Part shown: positions 16,621 to 25,692 of the stretch, in pieces | Layout of the letters: every line of letters begins with the position of its first letter | Numbering within the stretch: position 1 is the first letter of the stretch | NCBI RefSeq assembly: GCF_003001815.1 | Contig: NZ_PVMZ01000032.1 | Coordinates: 31,973 to 95,972, forward strand | Reading direction: 5' to 3' | DNA from: Actinoplanes italicus | Lineage (GTDB): Bacteria > Actinomycetota > Actinomycetes > Mycobacteriales > Micromonosporaceae | Length of the DNA stretch: 64,000 nucleotides | Program-made: the position numbers and the translations under genes | Notes under the pieces: generated by a model | Database searches by the model: none | Told to the model about the DNA's origin: nothing | Seen by the model: only the letters and a program-made list of their open reading frames with translations

Positions 16621-17810
16621 GCCCGCTGTCCCGGCTGCGCCTGGCCGACCTGCTGCCGGTGGCGACGATCGGGCTACGTACCCGGCCGGGCCGCGCCGCG
16701 CTGTCGGTGCTCGGCGTGGCCATCGGCATCGCCGCCCTGGTCGCGGTCCTCGGGGCGGTCCGGTCCAGTCAGGCGCAGGTGCTGGCCCAGCTCGACCGGC
16801 TCGGCACCAACCTGCTCACCGTCACCAGCGGCCAGCCCCGCGGCGGTGCCGAGGAGCAGCTGCCCGACTCCGCGGCCGCGTCGATCCGGCGTACCGACGG
16901 AGTCCTGTCCGCCTCCGCGACCGCACTGCTCGACGACGTCCACGTGTTCCGCAACGATCAGATGCCGGACAACCGGCGTGGTGGCCTGGACGTCCGGGCC
17001 GCCGACACCGCCCTGCCGTCCACCCTGGACGCGTCGCTGCTGCGGGGCCGGTTCCTGGACGGGGCCACCGCGCGGTACCCCGTCGTGGTCCTCGGTTTCC
17101 AGGCCGCGACCGTGCTCGGCATCTCCGAGGTGACCGGTCAGGACCGGGTCTGGCTCGGCGATCGCTGGTTCGTGGTGGGCGGCGTCCTCGAACAGGTCGA
17201 GCTGGCACCGGAGATCGACCGGGCCGCGCTGATCGGGTTCGGGGTGGCCGCGACCGAGTTCGGCTACGACGGGCACCCGAGCCGGGTGTACGTACGGGCC
17301 GGCACCGACCTGGTCGGGCAGGTCCGGGTGATGCTGCCCCGCGCGGCGAACCCGGAGAGCCCCGGCCGGGTCGCGGTCAGCCAGCCGTCCGAGGTGCTCA
17401 CCGCCCGGCTGGCCGTCACCGAGACAACCACGTCGCTGTTCCTCGGTCTCGGCGCCGTGGCCCTGCTGGTCGGCGGGATCGGCATCGCCAACGTCATGGT
17501 GATCTCGGTGCTGGAGCGGCGTGGTGAGGTGGGCCTGCGGCGGGCCCTGGGCGCGGCTCGCCGGCACGTGGCGGCCCAGTTCGTCATCGAGTCGATGCTG
17601 CTCGGCACGGTCGGCGGGGGAGTGGGCGTGCTGCTCGGAGCCGCGGTGACCGTGATCCTGGCGAACCATCAGGGCTGGCAGCCGATCGTCCCGCCGGAGG
17701 CGGCCGCGGGCGGGCTGGCGGCTGCCGTCCTGGTCGGCACGCTCGCCGGTCTCTACCCCGCGTTGCGGGCGGCCCGGATGGCCCCGACCGAGGCCCTCCG
17801 GACGGCCTGA
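16617..17810 (+). CDS. MacB/FtsX-like ABC permease
   Basis: 397 residues: N-terminal helix around residues 20-45 (GRAALSVLGVAIGIAALVAV), an extracellular MacB-type domain, then three C-terminal helices of an FtsX domain (residues about 265-390) containing GLRRALGAARRHVAAQF. This is a half-transporter that would dimerise with the ATPase and the HlyD-like adaptor. It is the last gene of the operon. Its stop codon abuts the stop of the convergent sulfonate-type permease, with no visible terminator. Confidence 0.9.
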   Translation: MSPLSRLRLADLLPVATIGLRTRPGRAALSVLGVAIGIAALVAVLGAVRSSQAQVLAQLDRLGTNLLTVTSGQPRGGAEEQLPDSAAASIRRTDGVLSASATALLDDVHVFRNDQMPDNRRGGLDVRAADTALPSTLDASLLRGRFLDGATARYPVVVLGFQAATVLGISEVTGQDRVWLGDRWFVVGGVLEQVELAPEIDRAALIGFGVAATEFGYDGHPSRVYVRAGTDLVGQVRVMLPRAANPESPGRVAVSQPSEVLTARLAVTETTTSLFLGLGAVALLVGGIGIANVMVISVLERRGEVGLRRALGAARRHVAAQFVIESMLLGTVGGGVGVLLGAAVTVILANHQGWQPIVPPEAAAGGLAAAVLVGTLAGLYPALRAARMAPTEALRTA

Positions 17811-18563
17811 TCACACCGTTACGGCCCGCTTCGAGACGACGCCGAGCAGGGTGTCGCTGAGTTTGCCGAGCACCGCCAGCAGGATGATGGCCAGCAGCAT
17901 CACATCGGTACGCCCGGTGTTCTGGCTGTCGATGAGCAGGAAGCCCAGCCCCATCGACGAGGCGATCAGCTCCGCCGCCACGAGGAACAGCCAGCCCTGT
18001 GCCAGCCCGAGCCGCAGCCCCGACAGGATCGCCGGGGTCGCGGCCGGGAACAGCACGGTCGCGAGCAGTGGCAGTCCCCTGCGCCCGTACGCCCGGCCGA
18101 CCTCGATCAGGTGCGGGTCGATGTGCGCGAGCGCCGCCGACACGGTGGTGTAGACCGGGAAGAACGCGCCGATCGCGACCAGCACGATCTTCGGGGTCTC
18201 GCCGATGCCGAGCCAGAGCAGCAGCAGCGGAACCCAGGCCAGCGACGGGACCGCCCGGATCGCCTGCACGGTCGGCGAGATCACGGCACTCGCCGCACGG
18301 GACAGACCGACCAGCCCGCCGAGGGTGAGACCGAGCGCCGACCCGGCCGCGAATCCGATGAGGACCCGCTGGGTGCTGATCGCCAGGTGGTGCCAGAGCT
18401 CGCCGCGCCGGACGAGCTCGCCGAGCGCGGACAGCACCTCGCCCGGTGGCGGGAGCTGCGCGGCCGAGTAGATCCCCGCCGACGCCGCCAGCTGCCAGAC
18501 GACCAGGATCGCCGCCGGGAGCAGGGCCCCGGCGGCGATCCGGCCGATGTGCGGAACCGTCAC
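17811..18563 (-). CDS. ABC permease of the nitrate/sulfonate/taurine class
   Basis: 250 residues with about six membrane helices and the BPD_transp_1 coupling motif region (FPAATPAILSGLRLGLAQGW). The nearest described type is SsuC/TauC. It starts with GTG overlapping the stop of the binding-protein gene (GTGA) and is the third gene of the ATPase, binding protein, permease operon. The substrate is likely an alkanesulfonate or related anion, but no sulfonatase or monooxygenase gene lies beside it. Confidence 0.88.
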   Translation of the reverse strand: MTVPHIGRIAAGALLPAAILVVWQLAASAGIYSAAQLPPPGEVLSALGELVRRGELWHHLAISTQRVLIGFAAGSALGLTLGGLVGLSRAASAVISPTVQAIRAVPSLAWVPLLLLWLGIGETPKIVLVAIGAFFPVYTTVSAALAHIDPHLIEVGRAYGRRGLPLLATVLFPAATPAILSGLRLGLAQGWLFLVAAELIASSMGLGFLLIDSQNTGRTDVMLLAIILLAVLGKLSDTLLGVVSKRAVTV

Positions 18564-19564
18564 GAAACGGTCCGCGCGGTGGCGTACTTCGGTTCGAAGA
18601 GGGTGTCGATCGCGGTGCGCGCGTCCGCCTCGCTCTTGACGTTGGCGTCGGCGACGAGCACCGGCAGGATCTTCTCGAAGACCGCCTTCTGCGCGGCGCC
18701 CGGCACCGGGTCGATGTCGAGCCTGGTGCGCTCGGTGAGCACGGCCTTCGCCACCGGCTCACTGATCTTGGCCTCCTTGGCGTACAGCGCCACCGCCTGG
18801 TCCGGGTTGTCCTTGATCCACTGACGGGCCTTCTCGTACGCGTTGACGACCGCCTGCGCGAGGTCGGGGTGCTCGGCCAGGAACTTCTCCCGCGCGTTGA
18901 GCACGCCGTAGGAGTTGAAGCCGACGTTGCGGTAGATCAGCTTGGACCCGGCGTCCACCTCGGACGTCGCCATCAGCGGGTCGAGGCCGGCCCACGCGTC
19001 CACGTCACCGCGTTCCAGCGCCGTCTTGCCGTCGGCGTGCTGCAGGTTCGTCACCGTCACGTCGGCCGGCTTGAGGCCCGCCTCATCGAGCGCCTGCAGG
19101 AGGAAGAAGTACGGGTCCGTACCCTTGGTCGCCGCGATCTTCTTGCCCTTGAGCTGCGCCACCGAGCTGACCGTCGAGTCCTTCGGCACCACGATGGCGG
19201 CCCACTCGGGCTGGCTGAACACGTCGATCGTCTTGATCGGCGAGCCGTTGGCCCGCGCCACCAGCGCCGCGGCCCCGGCGGTCGAGCCGACGTCGATCGC
19301 CTCCGCGCGCAGCGCCTCGTTGGCCTTGTTGCTGCCGGCCGAGAGCTGCCAGCTGACCGTGACGCCCTTGCCGGCCAGCTCGGTCTCCAGCCATTTCTGC
19401 TGGCGCAGCACCAGGCTGGCCGGGTTGTAGTAGGCGTAGTCCAGCCGCAGCGCGACGGTCTTCGCCCCGTCCGTGCTCTCGGCGGGCGCGTCCTCGCCCT
19501 GCACGCAACCGGCCAGCAGCGCGGTCGCGGCTGCCGCCGCGGCAACGGCGCGCAGAATCTTCAT
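18560..19564 (-). CDS. SsuA-like substrate-binding lipoprotein
   Basis: 334 residues with lipobox LLAGC (Cys20) and an NMT1/SsuA-type binding fold: VALRLDYAYYNPASLVLRQQ near the mature N-terminus, then EALRAEAIDVGSTAGAAALV and KGKKIAATKGTDPYFFLLQA. These match aliphatic-sulfonate-binding proteins of ABC importers better than nitrate or thiamine-precursor binders. The start is the ATG at 19564 preceded by GGAAGGA; nine further codons upstream are open but lack a ribosome site. Cotranscribed with the ATPase (before) and the permease (after). Confidence 0.88.
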   Translation of the reverse strand: MKILRAVAAAAAATALLAGCVQGEDAPAESTDGAKTVALRLDYAYYNPASLVLRQQKWLETELAGKGVTVSWQLSAGSNKANEALRAEAIDVGSTAGAAALVARANGSPIKTIDVFSQPEWAAIVVPKDSTVSSVAQLKGKKIAATKGTDPYFFLLQALDEAGLKPADVTVTNLQHADGKTALERGDVDAWAGLDPLMATSEVDAGSKLIYRNVGFNSYGVLNAREKFLAEHPDLAQAVVNAYEKARQWIKDNPDQAVALYAKEAKISEPVAKAVLTERTRLDIDPVPGAAQKAVFEKILPVLVADANVKSEADARTAIDTLFEPKYATARTVS

Positions 19565-19605
19565 ATCGGTCCTTCCAGGGGATCTTCTCACGGTGGTGCG
19601 GTGGT

Positions 19606-20385
<780 letters not shown>

Positions 20386-20482
20386 GGCGCGGAGCTTACC
20401 TAGTATTCCTACCTATTTACTAGATCTAATGGGTTACGTAATGACGTGGCGCCCGCCGCGTCTTTCACCGAAGATCGTCGGC

Positions 20483-21277
20483 ATGAGCGCCAGACTTCGC
20501 GCGATCGCGCACGAGACGGTCTCCATCGTGGAGCGCGGGTGGTACGAGGGACCCGAGGGTGGCGTCGTCGACATCGCGGACGCCGTGACCCGCTCGGTGG
20601 CCGGCACCCGGTTGCACCTGCCCGGCGACGAGCTGCCCGAGCCCGTTCCCGCGGCCGGGCCGCCGGTGATCGAGGTGACCGGCGAGAGCAGCCTCTACGC
20701 GGCCCGGCGTCTCGGCGGCTCGGTGGCGTGCCTCAACTTCGCGTCGGCCCGCAACCCTGGCGGCGGCTTCCTGACCGGGGCGCAGGCGCAGGAGGAGAGC
20801 CTCGCCCGCGCCTCGGCGCTCTACGTGTCGCTGCGGGAGGCCGCCGACTTCTACGCCTTCCACCGGGCGGAGCGGAGCCTGCTCTACACCGACCGGGTCA
20901 TCTACTCGCCGGCGGTGCCCGTCTTCCGCACCGACCGCGGGCGGTTTCTCACGGAGGCGTACAACGTCTCGTTCCTGACCTCGGCCGCCCCGAACCGGGC
21001 CATGATCACCCGCAACCAGCCGGATCTGCTGCCGGAAGTGCGCGGAGCGCTCGCCCGGAGGGCGGCGCGGGTGTTGCGGGTCGCCGCCGCGCACGGCCAC
21101 CGGGAGCTGGTCCTCGGCGCGTGGGGATGCGGAGTCTTCGGCAACGACCCGGGCGAGGTCGCGCGGGTGTTCGCCGAGGCGTTGCACGACGGCCCGTGGT
21201 TCGACCGGGTGGTGTTCGCGATCCTGGACCGCCGGGAGACCGTCCGTGACGAGTTCCGGGCCGCCTTCGGCATCTGA
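20483..21277 (+). CDS. Microbial PARG-like (TIGR02452) protein
   Basis: 264-residue macrodomain-type protein with the poly(ADP-ribose) glycohydrolase signature: NPGGGFLTGAQAQEES (Gly93-95; Gln103-Glu104-Glu105, with the Glu pair expected to be catalytic). It also has VIYSPAVPVFRTDRG and LGAWGCGVFGNDP, both typical of the bacterial TIGR02452 group. Such enzymes remove ADP-ribose polymers or ADP-ribose from proteins or nucleic acids. No ADP-ribosyltransferase or toxin gene lies next to it. It is divergent from the sulfonate-type transporter and is followed by an unrelated membrane protein. Start ATG at 20483. Confidence 0.85.
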   Translation: MSARLRAIAHETVSIVERGWYEGPEGGVVDIADAVTRSVAGTRLHLPGDELPEPVPAAGPPVIEVTGESSLYAARRLGGSVACLNFASARNPGGGFLTGAQAQEESLARASALYVSLREAADFYAFHRAERSLLYTDRVIYSPAVPVFRTDRGRFLTEAYNVSFLTSAAPNRAMITRNQPDLLPEVRGALARRAARVLRVAAAHGHRELVLGAWGCGVFGNDPGEVARVFAEALHDGPWFDRVVFAILDRRETVRDEFRAAFGI

Positions 21278-21303
21278 CGGTAACGTTGCGGCCGGGGTGC
21301 CGC

Positions 21304-21951
21304 ATGACGACCGTTGCCGAGGATCCGCTCGTCCGTCTCGGGCGCTGGGCGCTCGCCAAGATCTGGTTCGGCGTGGTGCTCTCCGGTGCCTGGGCCCTCG
21401 GGCGGCATTTTCACTGGCCACAGGCGTTCCTCACGGCAGCGGCGGTGCTCGGCGCCGTCGGGCTGGCGCTCGCCTCGTCGTTCCTGCCGATCTGGACCCG
21501 GCAGCGGCCCAGCGGCATCCCGGTCGCCGACATCGGCCTGCGGGTGATGGTGTGGGGCGGTCTGACCGTCTCGGCGATCGCCCTGCTGGTGGGCGAGCCC
21601 GCGGTCGGGATGGTGGCCGCCGCGCTACTTCTCAACACGGCGGCCCGTACCTTCGGTGACCCGTTCGGCCCGCTCCTGCGCCGGATGCGGATCACCCCGC
21701 ATGCGCGATGGGTCAGTCCTTCTGCGCCTGCCGCCAGTCGCGGACGGCATCCCGCGTCCGGTCGAAGATCGCCAGCGGCGGACCGGCGATCAGGTTCGCC
21801 ACCGGATTCTCGCCCGCGGCCGGGTGTGGCCGGGTCGGCGAGACCGCCTCGGCCGCCCGCACCGCCCCGGCCATCCGGACCAGAGCGTCCGGATCGGTCT
21901 TCGTCCGCAGCAGCGGGAACTCCTCCTGCTCCTCGTGCAGGGCGTGGCTGA
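21304..21951 (+). CDS. Small membrane protein with an antisense-overlapping tail
   Basis: From the ATG at 21304 the first ~135 residues are convincing: a short soluble start and three or four helices (FGVVLSGAWALGRHF, FLTAAAVLGAVGLALAS, VMVWGGLTVSAIALLVGEPA, VGMVAAALLLNTAARTFG) ending in PLLRRMRITPHARW. The frame then runs on for about 80 codons of Ser/Pro/Arg-rich sequence that lies entirely opposite the hemerythrin gene. That tail looks like a shadow, so the original stop may have been lost or the true gene is shorter. Family not recognised. Confidence 0.55.
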   Translation: MTTVAEDPLVRLGRWALAKIWFGVVLSGAWALGRHFHWPQAFLTAAAVLGAVGLALASSFLPIWTRQRPSGIPVADIGLRVMVWGGLTVSAIALLVGEPAVGMVAAALLLNTAARTFGDPFGPLLRRMRITPHARWVSPSAPAASRGRHPASGRRSPAADRRSGSPPDSRPRPGVAGSARPPRPPAPPRPSGPERPDRSSSAAAGTPPAPRAGRG

Positions 21952-22279
21952 GCACCGCGGCCTCGAACGCGGCGAACCGCTCGTCGAACCCGGGTGACTC
22001 CACCCCCAGGTCGTAGAGTTCGGACAGCGCCCGCTTGGCGTCGTTCTCCTCCTGGAGGCGCGCCTCCACCACGGCGTCCCCGGCGTCGTTCCGGGCAGCC
22101 GGGTGAACCACCTGCTCCTCGGCGCTCTCGTGCACCGCGAGCAGCCGGGTCAGCTCGTGGAAGGCGTCCCGCCTCTGCTCACCCGTGGACTGGTTGACCC
22201 TCGTGAAGAGGGCCTTGATCTGTTGATGCTGGCTCAGCAGCAGCTCGATGACGTCCTGTTCGCTCTGCACCGTCGTCAT
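21713..22279 (-). CDS. Hemerythrin HHE-domain protein
   Basis: 188 residues, mainly helical, with the iron-ligand pattern of the HHE cation-binding family: His18 (LLSQHQQI), His50 and Glu54 (LAVHESAEEQ), His59 (VVHP), and His112 and His115 with Glu (LSHALHEEQEEF). The C-terminal ~50 residues form a Pro/Ala-containing tail. It may bind oxygen, nitric oxide or metal, or act in redox sensing. It is divergent from the chemotaxis receptor across 104 bp, so a sensory partnership is possible but unproven. ATG at 22279. Confidence 0.85.
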   Translation of the reverse strand: MTTVQSEQDVIELLLSQHQQIKALFTRVNQSTGEQRRDAFHELTRLLAVHESAEEQVVHPAARNDAGDAVVEARLQEENDAKRALSELYDLGVESPGFDERFAAFEAAVLSHALHEEQEEFPLLRTKTDPDALVRMAGAVRAAEAVSPTRPHPAAGENPVANLIAGPPLAIFDRTRDAVRDWRQAQKD

Positions 22280-22383
22280 GTCTGACGTCTACCCGCGGGC
22301 ATGCCGGCCTAACGTCCCGGCGGGGCCTGCCGACGAGATGGTTACAGGCAACTCTCCAGCACCCGAACCGGGGGGAATCAAGG

Positions 22384-23991
22384 ATGAGTGGAGTGGCCGG
22401 TGGTCGGTCCCTGTGGGCGGACCTCAGTGTCAGCTTCAAGATCATGACGACGGTAGCGGTGGCCGCTGTCGTCGCGTTGCTGGTCGGTGTGCTCGGTCTT
22501 CGCGCGCTCGCCTCGGCCAGCGACTCGGCCCAGGGGATCTACCGCAGCAACGTGGTCGGGGTCTCCGCGCTCGGCGAACTCAAGGCCGGGATCAACCAGA
22601 CCCGGGTCGACCTGCTCAACCATGTCGTCTATCGGGACGCCGCCACGAAGGAGAAGTACCGGAAGGCCTTCGCGGACGATCTCGCCGAGGTGGCCGCCGC
22701 CCTGGAGGCCTACGAGGCCAGCGGCCCCGTGGTGAGCACCGAGACGCTCGACGGCGTCAAGGCCGACTGGCAGGGCTACGTCGGGATCGCCGAGCAGGAG
22801 CTCTTGCCCCTCTCCGACCGCAACGACCTGACCCGCTGGGCCTCCATACGCACCGAGAAGATCGGCCCGCTGGTCACCGCTTTACGGGAAGCCCTGGACG
22901 GCATCGAGGCAGCCGAGAACAAGGCGGCCGCGGCCTCCGCCGCCGACGCGCGCTCCGCCTACGAGTCCAGCCGGCTTCAGTCGATCCTGCTGCTCGTCCT
23001 CGGCATCGCCCTCGCCGCGGCGATCGGACTGATGGTCGCCCGCGGCATCGTCCGCTCCCTGACCCGGGTCACCGTGGTCTGCGAAGGCCTCGCCGACGGC
23101 GACCTCACCCAGCAGACCGGGCTCACCAGCCGCGACGAACCCGGCCGGATGGGCCGCGCCCTCGACGCCGCCGTCGCCCGGCTCCGCGACACCGTCAGCA
23201 CCATCGGCGGCTCCGCCGTCACCCTCGCCAGCGCCTCCGAGGAACTCTCCACCGTCAGCGCCCAGCTCCAGGCCGGCGCCGCCGACGTCGCCGACAAGGC
23301 CGGCACCGCGAGCCACGCCAGCGAGAACGTCAACGTCGGCGTCCAGTCCATCGCGGCCGGCGCCGAAGAGATGAGCGCCTCCATCACCGAGATCGCCTCC
23401 AACGCCGCCGACGCCGCCCGCGTCGCCCAGGAGGGCATGGGCGTCGCCGAACGCACCAACGACCAGGTCGCCCAGCTCGGGGCGGCCAGCGCCGAGATCG
23501 GCGACGTGGTCAAACTGATCACCAGCATCGCCGAGCAGACCAACCTCCTGGCACTGAACGCCACCATCGAGGCCGCGCGTGCCGGTGAGCTCGGCAAGGG
23601 GTTCGCCGTCGTCGCCGGTGAGGTCAAGGAACTCGCCCAGCAGACCGCCAAGGCCACCGAGGAGATCACTGATCGGATCGGCGCCATCCAGGAGTCCAGC
23701 GGCTCCGCGGCCACCGCGATCGGCGAGATCACCCAGGTCATCCAGCGGATCGGCGACTACACCACCACGATCGCCTCGGCCGTCGAGGAACAGACCGCGA
23801 CGACCGGCGAGATGAGCCGCTCGGTGGCCGACGCCGCCACCAGCAGCGGCGAGGTCGCCCGTACCGTCTCCGGGGTCGCCGAGGTAGCCACCGCGACCGC
23901 CGACGGCGCCCGGGCCACCCAGCAGGCCGCCGTGGACCTCACCCGGCTCGCCGGGGACCTGACCAACCTGGTCGGCGGCTTCCGCCACTGA
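22384..23991 (+). CDS. Methyl-accepting chemotaxis protein
   Basis: 535-residue transmembrane receptor: first helix at residues about 20-43, an extracellular four-helix-type sensor, a second helix at about 200-222, a HAMP domain, and a long cytoplasmic coiled coil with the hairpin-tip motif AEQTNLLALNATIEAARAG, where CheA and CheW bind. The signal it senses is unknown. Chemotaxis receptors fit genera with motile spores such as Actinoplanes. No cheA or cheW lies here. Two small genes follow in the same direction and are probably cotranscribed. Confidence 0.93.
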   Translation: MSGVAGGRSLWADLSVSFKIMTTVAVAAVVALLVGVLGLRALASASDSAQGIYRSNVVGVSALGELKAGINQTRVDLLNHVVYRDAATKEKYRKAFADDLAEVAAALEAYEASGPVVSTETLDGVKADWQGYVGIAEQELLPLSDRNDLTRWASIRTEKIGPLVTALREALDGIEAAENKAAAASAADARSAYESSRLQSILLLVLGIALAAAIGLMVARGIVRSLTRVTVVCEGLADGDLTQQTGLTSRDEPGRMGRALDAAVARLRDTVSTIGGSAVTLASASEELSTVSAQLQAGAADVADKAGTASHASENVNVGVQSIAAGAEEMSASITEIASNAADAARVAQEGMGVAERTNDQVAQLGAASAEIGDVVKLITSIAEQTNLLALNATIEAARAGELGKGFAVVAGEVKELAQQTAKATEEITDRIGAIQESSGSAATAIGEITQVIQRIGDYTTTIASAVEEQTATTGEMSRSVADAATSSGEVARTVSGVAEVATATADGARATQQAAVDLTRLAGDLTNLVGGFRH

Positions 23992-24021
23992 CCTGACCAC
24001 GGCTCGGCAGAGAGGACGCCG

Positions 24022-24333
24022 GTGATCACGGAGACGCCTTACGGACTGGCACGGCCCACGATGGACGACGCGCGGGCCGCCATCCACCGGGTTCATGCCG
24101 GGGACGGCCCGCAGGTCTGGAGCCGGTTGCTGAAAGCGACCGGGCTCACCGGCGACGAGGGCGACGGGCTTGAACGGATGCTCGCCGCGATGCACGACGC
24201 CGATCCCACCTCACGGCTGTGCGCGCTCGCCCTCCGGATCCGGATCACCTCACACACCCAGCTGGCCGCCGCCGCCCGCGTGATTCCGCCCTCGTCCCCT
24301 CTTTCGCCTTCGTCATCCGGGGAGATGCTGTGA
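24022..24333 (+). CDS. Small protein of unknown function after the chemotaxis receptor
   Basis: 103 residues, GTG start at 24022 with AGAGGA six bases upstream. It contains DDARAAIHRVHAGDGPQVWS and a helical remainder ending in a Pro/Ser-rich tail, with no signal peptide or membrane helix. I do not recognise the family. Its position, 30 bp after the receptor and overlapping the GAF gene by four bases (GTGA), suggests a soluble partner in the same signalling unit. Confidence 0.7.
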   Translation: MITETPYGLARPTMDDARAAIHRVHAGDGPQVWSRLLKATGLTGDEGDGLERMLAAMHDADPTSRLCALALRIRITSHTQLAAAARVIPPSSPLSPSSSGEML

Positions 24334-24839
24334 GTACCGACCTGTTCGACCGTCTCGGCGTACCGGAACGCATCCGCGAGATCGCCGGATACGACCTCTT
24401 CGACCCCGACCTGCGGACCAGTCTCGACGCCATCGCCCAGCGCAGCGCCGGACTGCTCGAAGCACCCGTATCACTGGTGTCGATGGTGCTCGACATGTCG
24501 CAGTTCATCATCGGCTCGCACGGGGTGGCCGGGTGGGTCGCCGAGGCCCAGGGCACCCCCGCCGAATGGGCCCTGTGCACGCACACGGTTCTCGCCGGTG
24601 AGCCGTACTGCGTGGTCGACGGGAGAACCGACCCGCGGCACGCCGACAACCCGTTCCTGCGGATGACCGGCCTGCGCAGTTACCTCGGGGTGCCGCTGAT
24701 CGGGCGCGGCGGGCACGCGCTCGGCGCGCACTGTGTCATCGACGCCAGGCCGCGCATCTTCTCCGATGTGGACCTGGCCGTTCTCAACGACGGCGCCGAG
24801 AAGTCGATGAAACTGCTCGACGCGTACCGGCTCAGATAG
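24330..24839 (+). CDS. GAF-domain protein
   Basis: 169-residue single GAF domain with the characteristic segments LLEAPVSLVSMVLDMSQFII, WALCTHTVLAGEPYCVVDG, DNPFLRMTGLRSYLGVPLIG and AHCVIDARPR. It has no output domain, so it should sense a small ligand and act through another protein. The conserved Cys in ALCTH is a possible redox or ligand site. GTG start inside the stop of the preceding gene, so translation is coupled. Last gene of the receptor group; a 27-bp repeat tract follows its stop codon. Confidence 0.85.
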   Translation: MSTDLFDRLGVPERIREIAGYDLFDPDLRTSLDAIAQRSAGLLEAPVSLVSMVLDMSQFIIGSHGVAGWVAEAQGTPAEWALCTHTVLAGEPYCVVDGRTDPRHADNPFLRMTGLRSYLGVPLIGRGGHALGAHCVIDARPRIFSDVDLAVLNDGAEKSMKLLDAYRLR

Positions 24840-24840
24840 C

Positions 24841-24996
24841 CTTCGCCACGGTTCGGGTCGCCTTCTCCGCGGCTCCGGTTCGGGTCGCCTCCTTCGCGGC
24901 TCCGGTTCGGGTTGCCTTCTTCGCGGCTCCGGTTCGGGTCGCCTTCTTCGCGGCTCCGGTTCGGGTTGCCTTCTTCTCGGCCCCGGCTCAGGTCGC
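24841..24996. repeat. 27-bp intergenic minisatellite between convergent genes
   Basis: About five units of 27 bp, each close to TTCGCGGCTCCGGTTCGGGT plus seven bases, fill the gap between the GAF gene (ending 24839) and the leftward gene ending at 24988. Units differ by a few substitutions. Open frames through it (for example the PEPEPRRR type) reflect the repeat only. It may affect transcription end or simply be an unstable satellite. Confidence 0.8.
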
Positions 24997-25620
24997 CGGG
25001 GTGCCGTTCCACTTCCAGTTCTCCCGGCGCGGCAGGCCGGGCAGCTCGATCCGGCCGGCCGCCCACAGCAGCGCCGCCCGGCGGGATTCCACCTCCGCCG
25101 TCGCGTCCTCGACGTCGCGGAACAGGCGGCGCAGCGCCCGGCCGCACAGATCCTCCGGCGGTGCCCACGACCAGCCCAGACCGATGGCCACGTCATACAG
25201 GTGGACAACGGTCTCCACCACACCCATGGCGGCGAAACCCGCAGGATCCGAGATGCCGTACGGGTGGAACGCCCGCCGTTCCGCCGGCGCCACCTCGACG
25301 ACCGCCGCGAGCAGGCCACCCGACGACTCGAGCACCTGCACGAGCCCCTCACGGTTCGTGGTGTCCCCGCCGAAGATCGTCAGCGCGGGACCCCCGGGCC
25401 GGTTGCGCCGCCAGCCGAACGGCACATAGGACGACGCCGGCGTGTTCTCGGCGGCGATCTGACCCGCGTATGCGAAGAGGTCGTCGGCGATGTGCTCGAT
25501 CGTCTCCCAGCAGGTCCAGATCAGGTCACCGGCCGGGACGTGCCAGTCCATGTCGGAGGCGGCCCGGAGGGTGCCGGCGGCGAGCGAAACGGCGGTGCGC
25601 ACATCGGCGGCAGAGGTCAT
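24988..25620 (-). CDS. DinB/maleylpyruvate-isomerase-like mycothiol-dependent family protein
   Basis: 210 residues resembling the DinB-fold family that includes mycothiol-dependent maleylpyruvate isomerase. The first metal-ligand motif is WETIEHIADDL (His43), and a later VVETVVHLYDVAIGLG gives the second conserved His, close to the Asp position usual in the family. The C-terminal part carries Glu/Arg-rich helices. Such enzymes use a bound metal and a thiol, or mycothiol, for isomerisation or transfer; the exact reaction here is unknown. ATG at 25620. Its stop lies in the end of the 27-bp repeat tract. Confidence 0.7.
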   Translation of the reverse strand: MTSAADVRTAVSLAAGTLRAASDMDWHVPAGDLIWTCWETIEHIADDLFAYAGQIAAENTPASSYVPFGWRRNRPGGPALTIFGGDTTNREGLVQVLESSGGLLAAVVEVAPAERRAFHPYGISDPAGFAAMGVVETVVHLYDVAIGLGWSWAPPEDLCGRALRRLFRDVEDATAEVESRRAALLWAAGRIELPGLPRRENWKWNGTPAT

Positions 25621-25692
25621 TTCGGGAATCTATCCGTACGGGTGAGTGCCGGCCCACGCATTTTTGTCATACCCCCGGCGCATCATCGGGAT

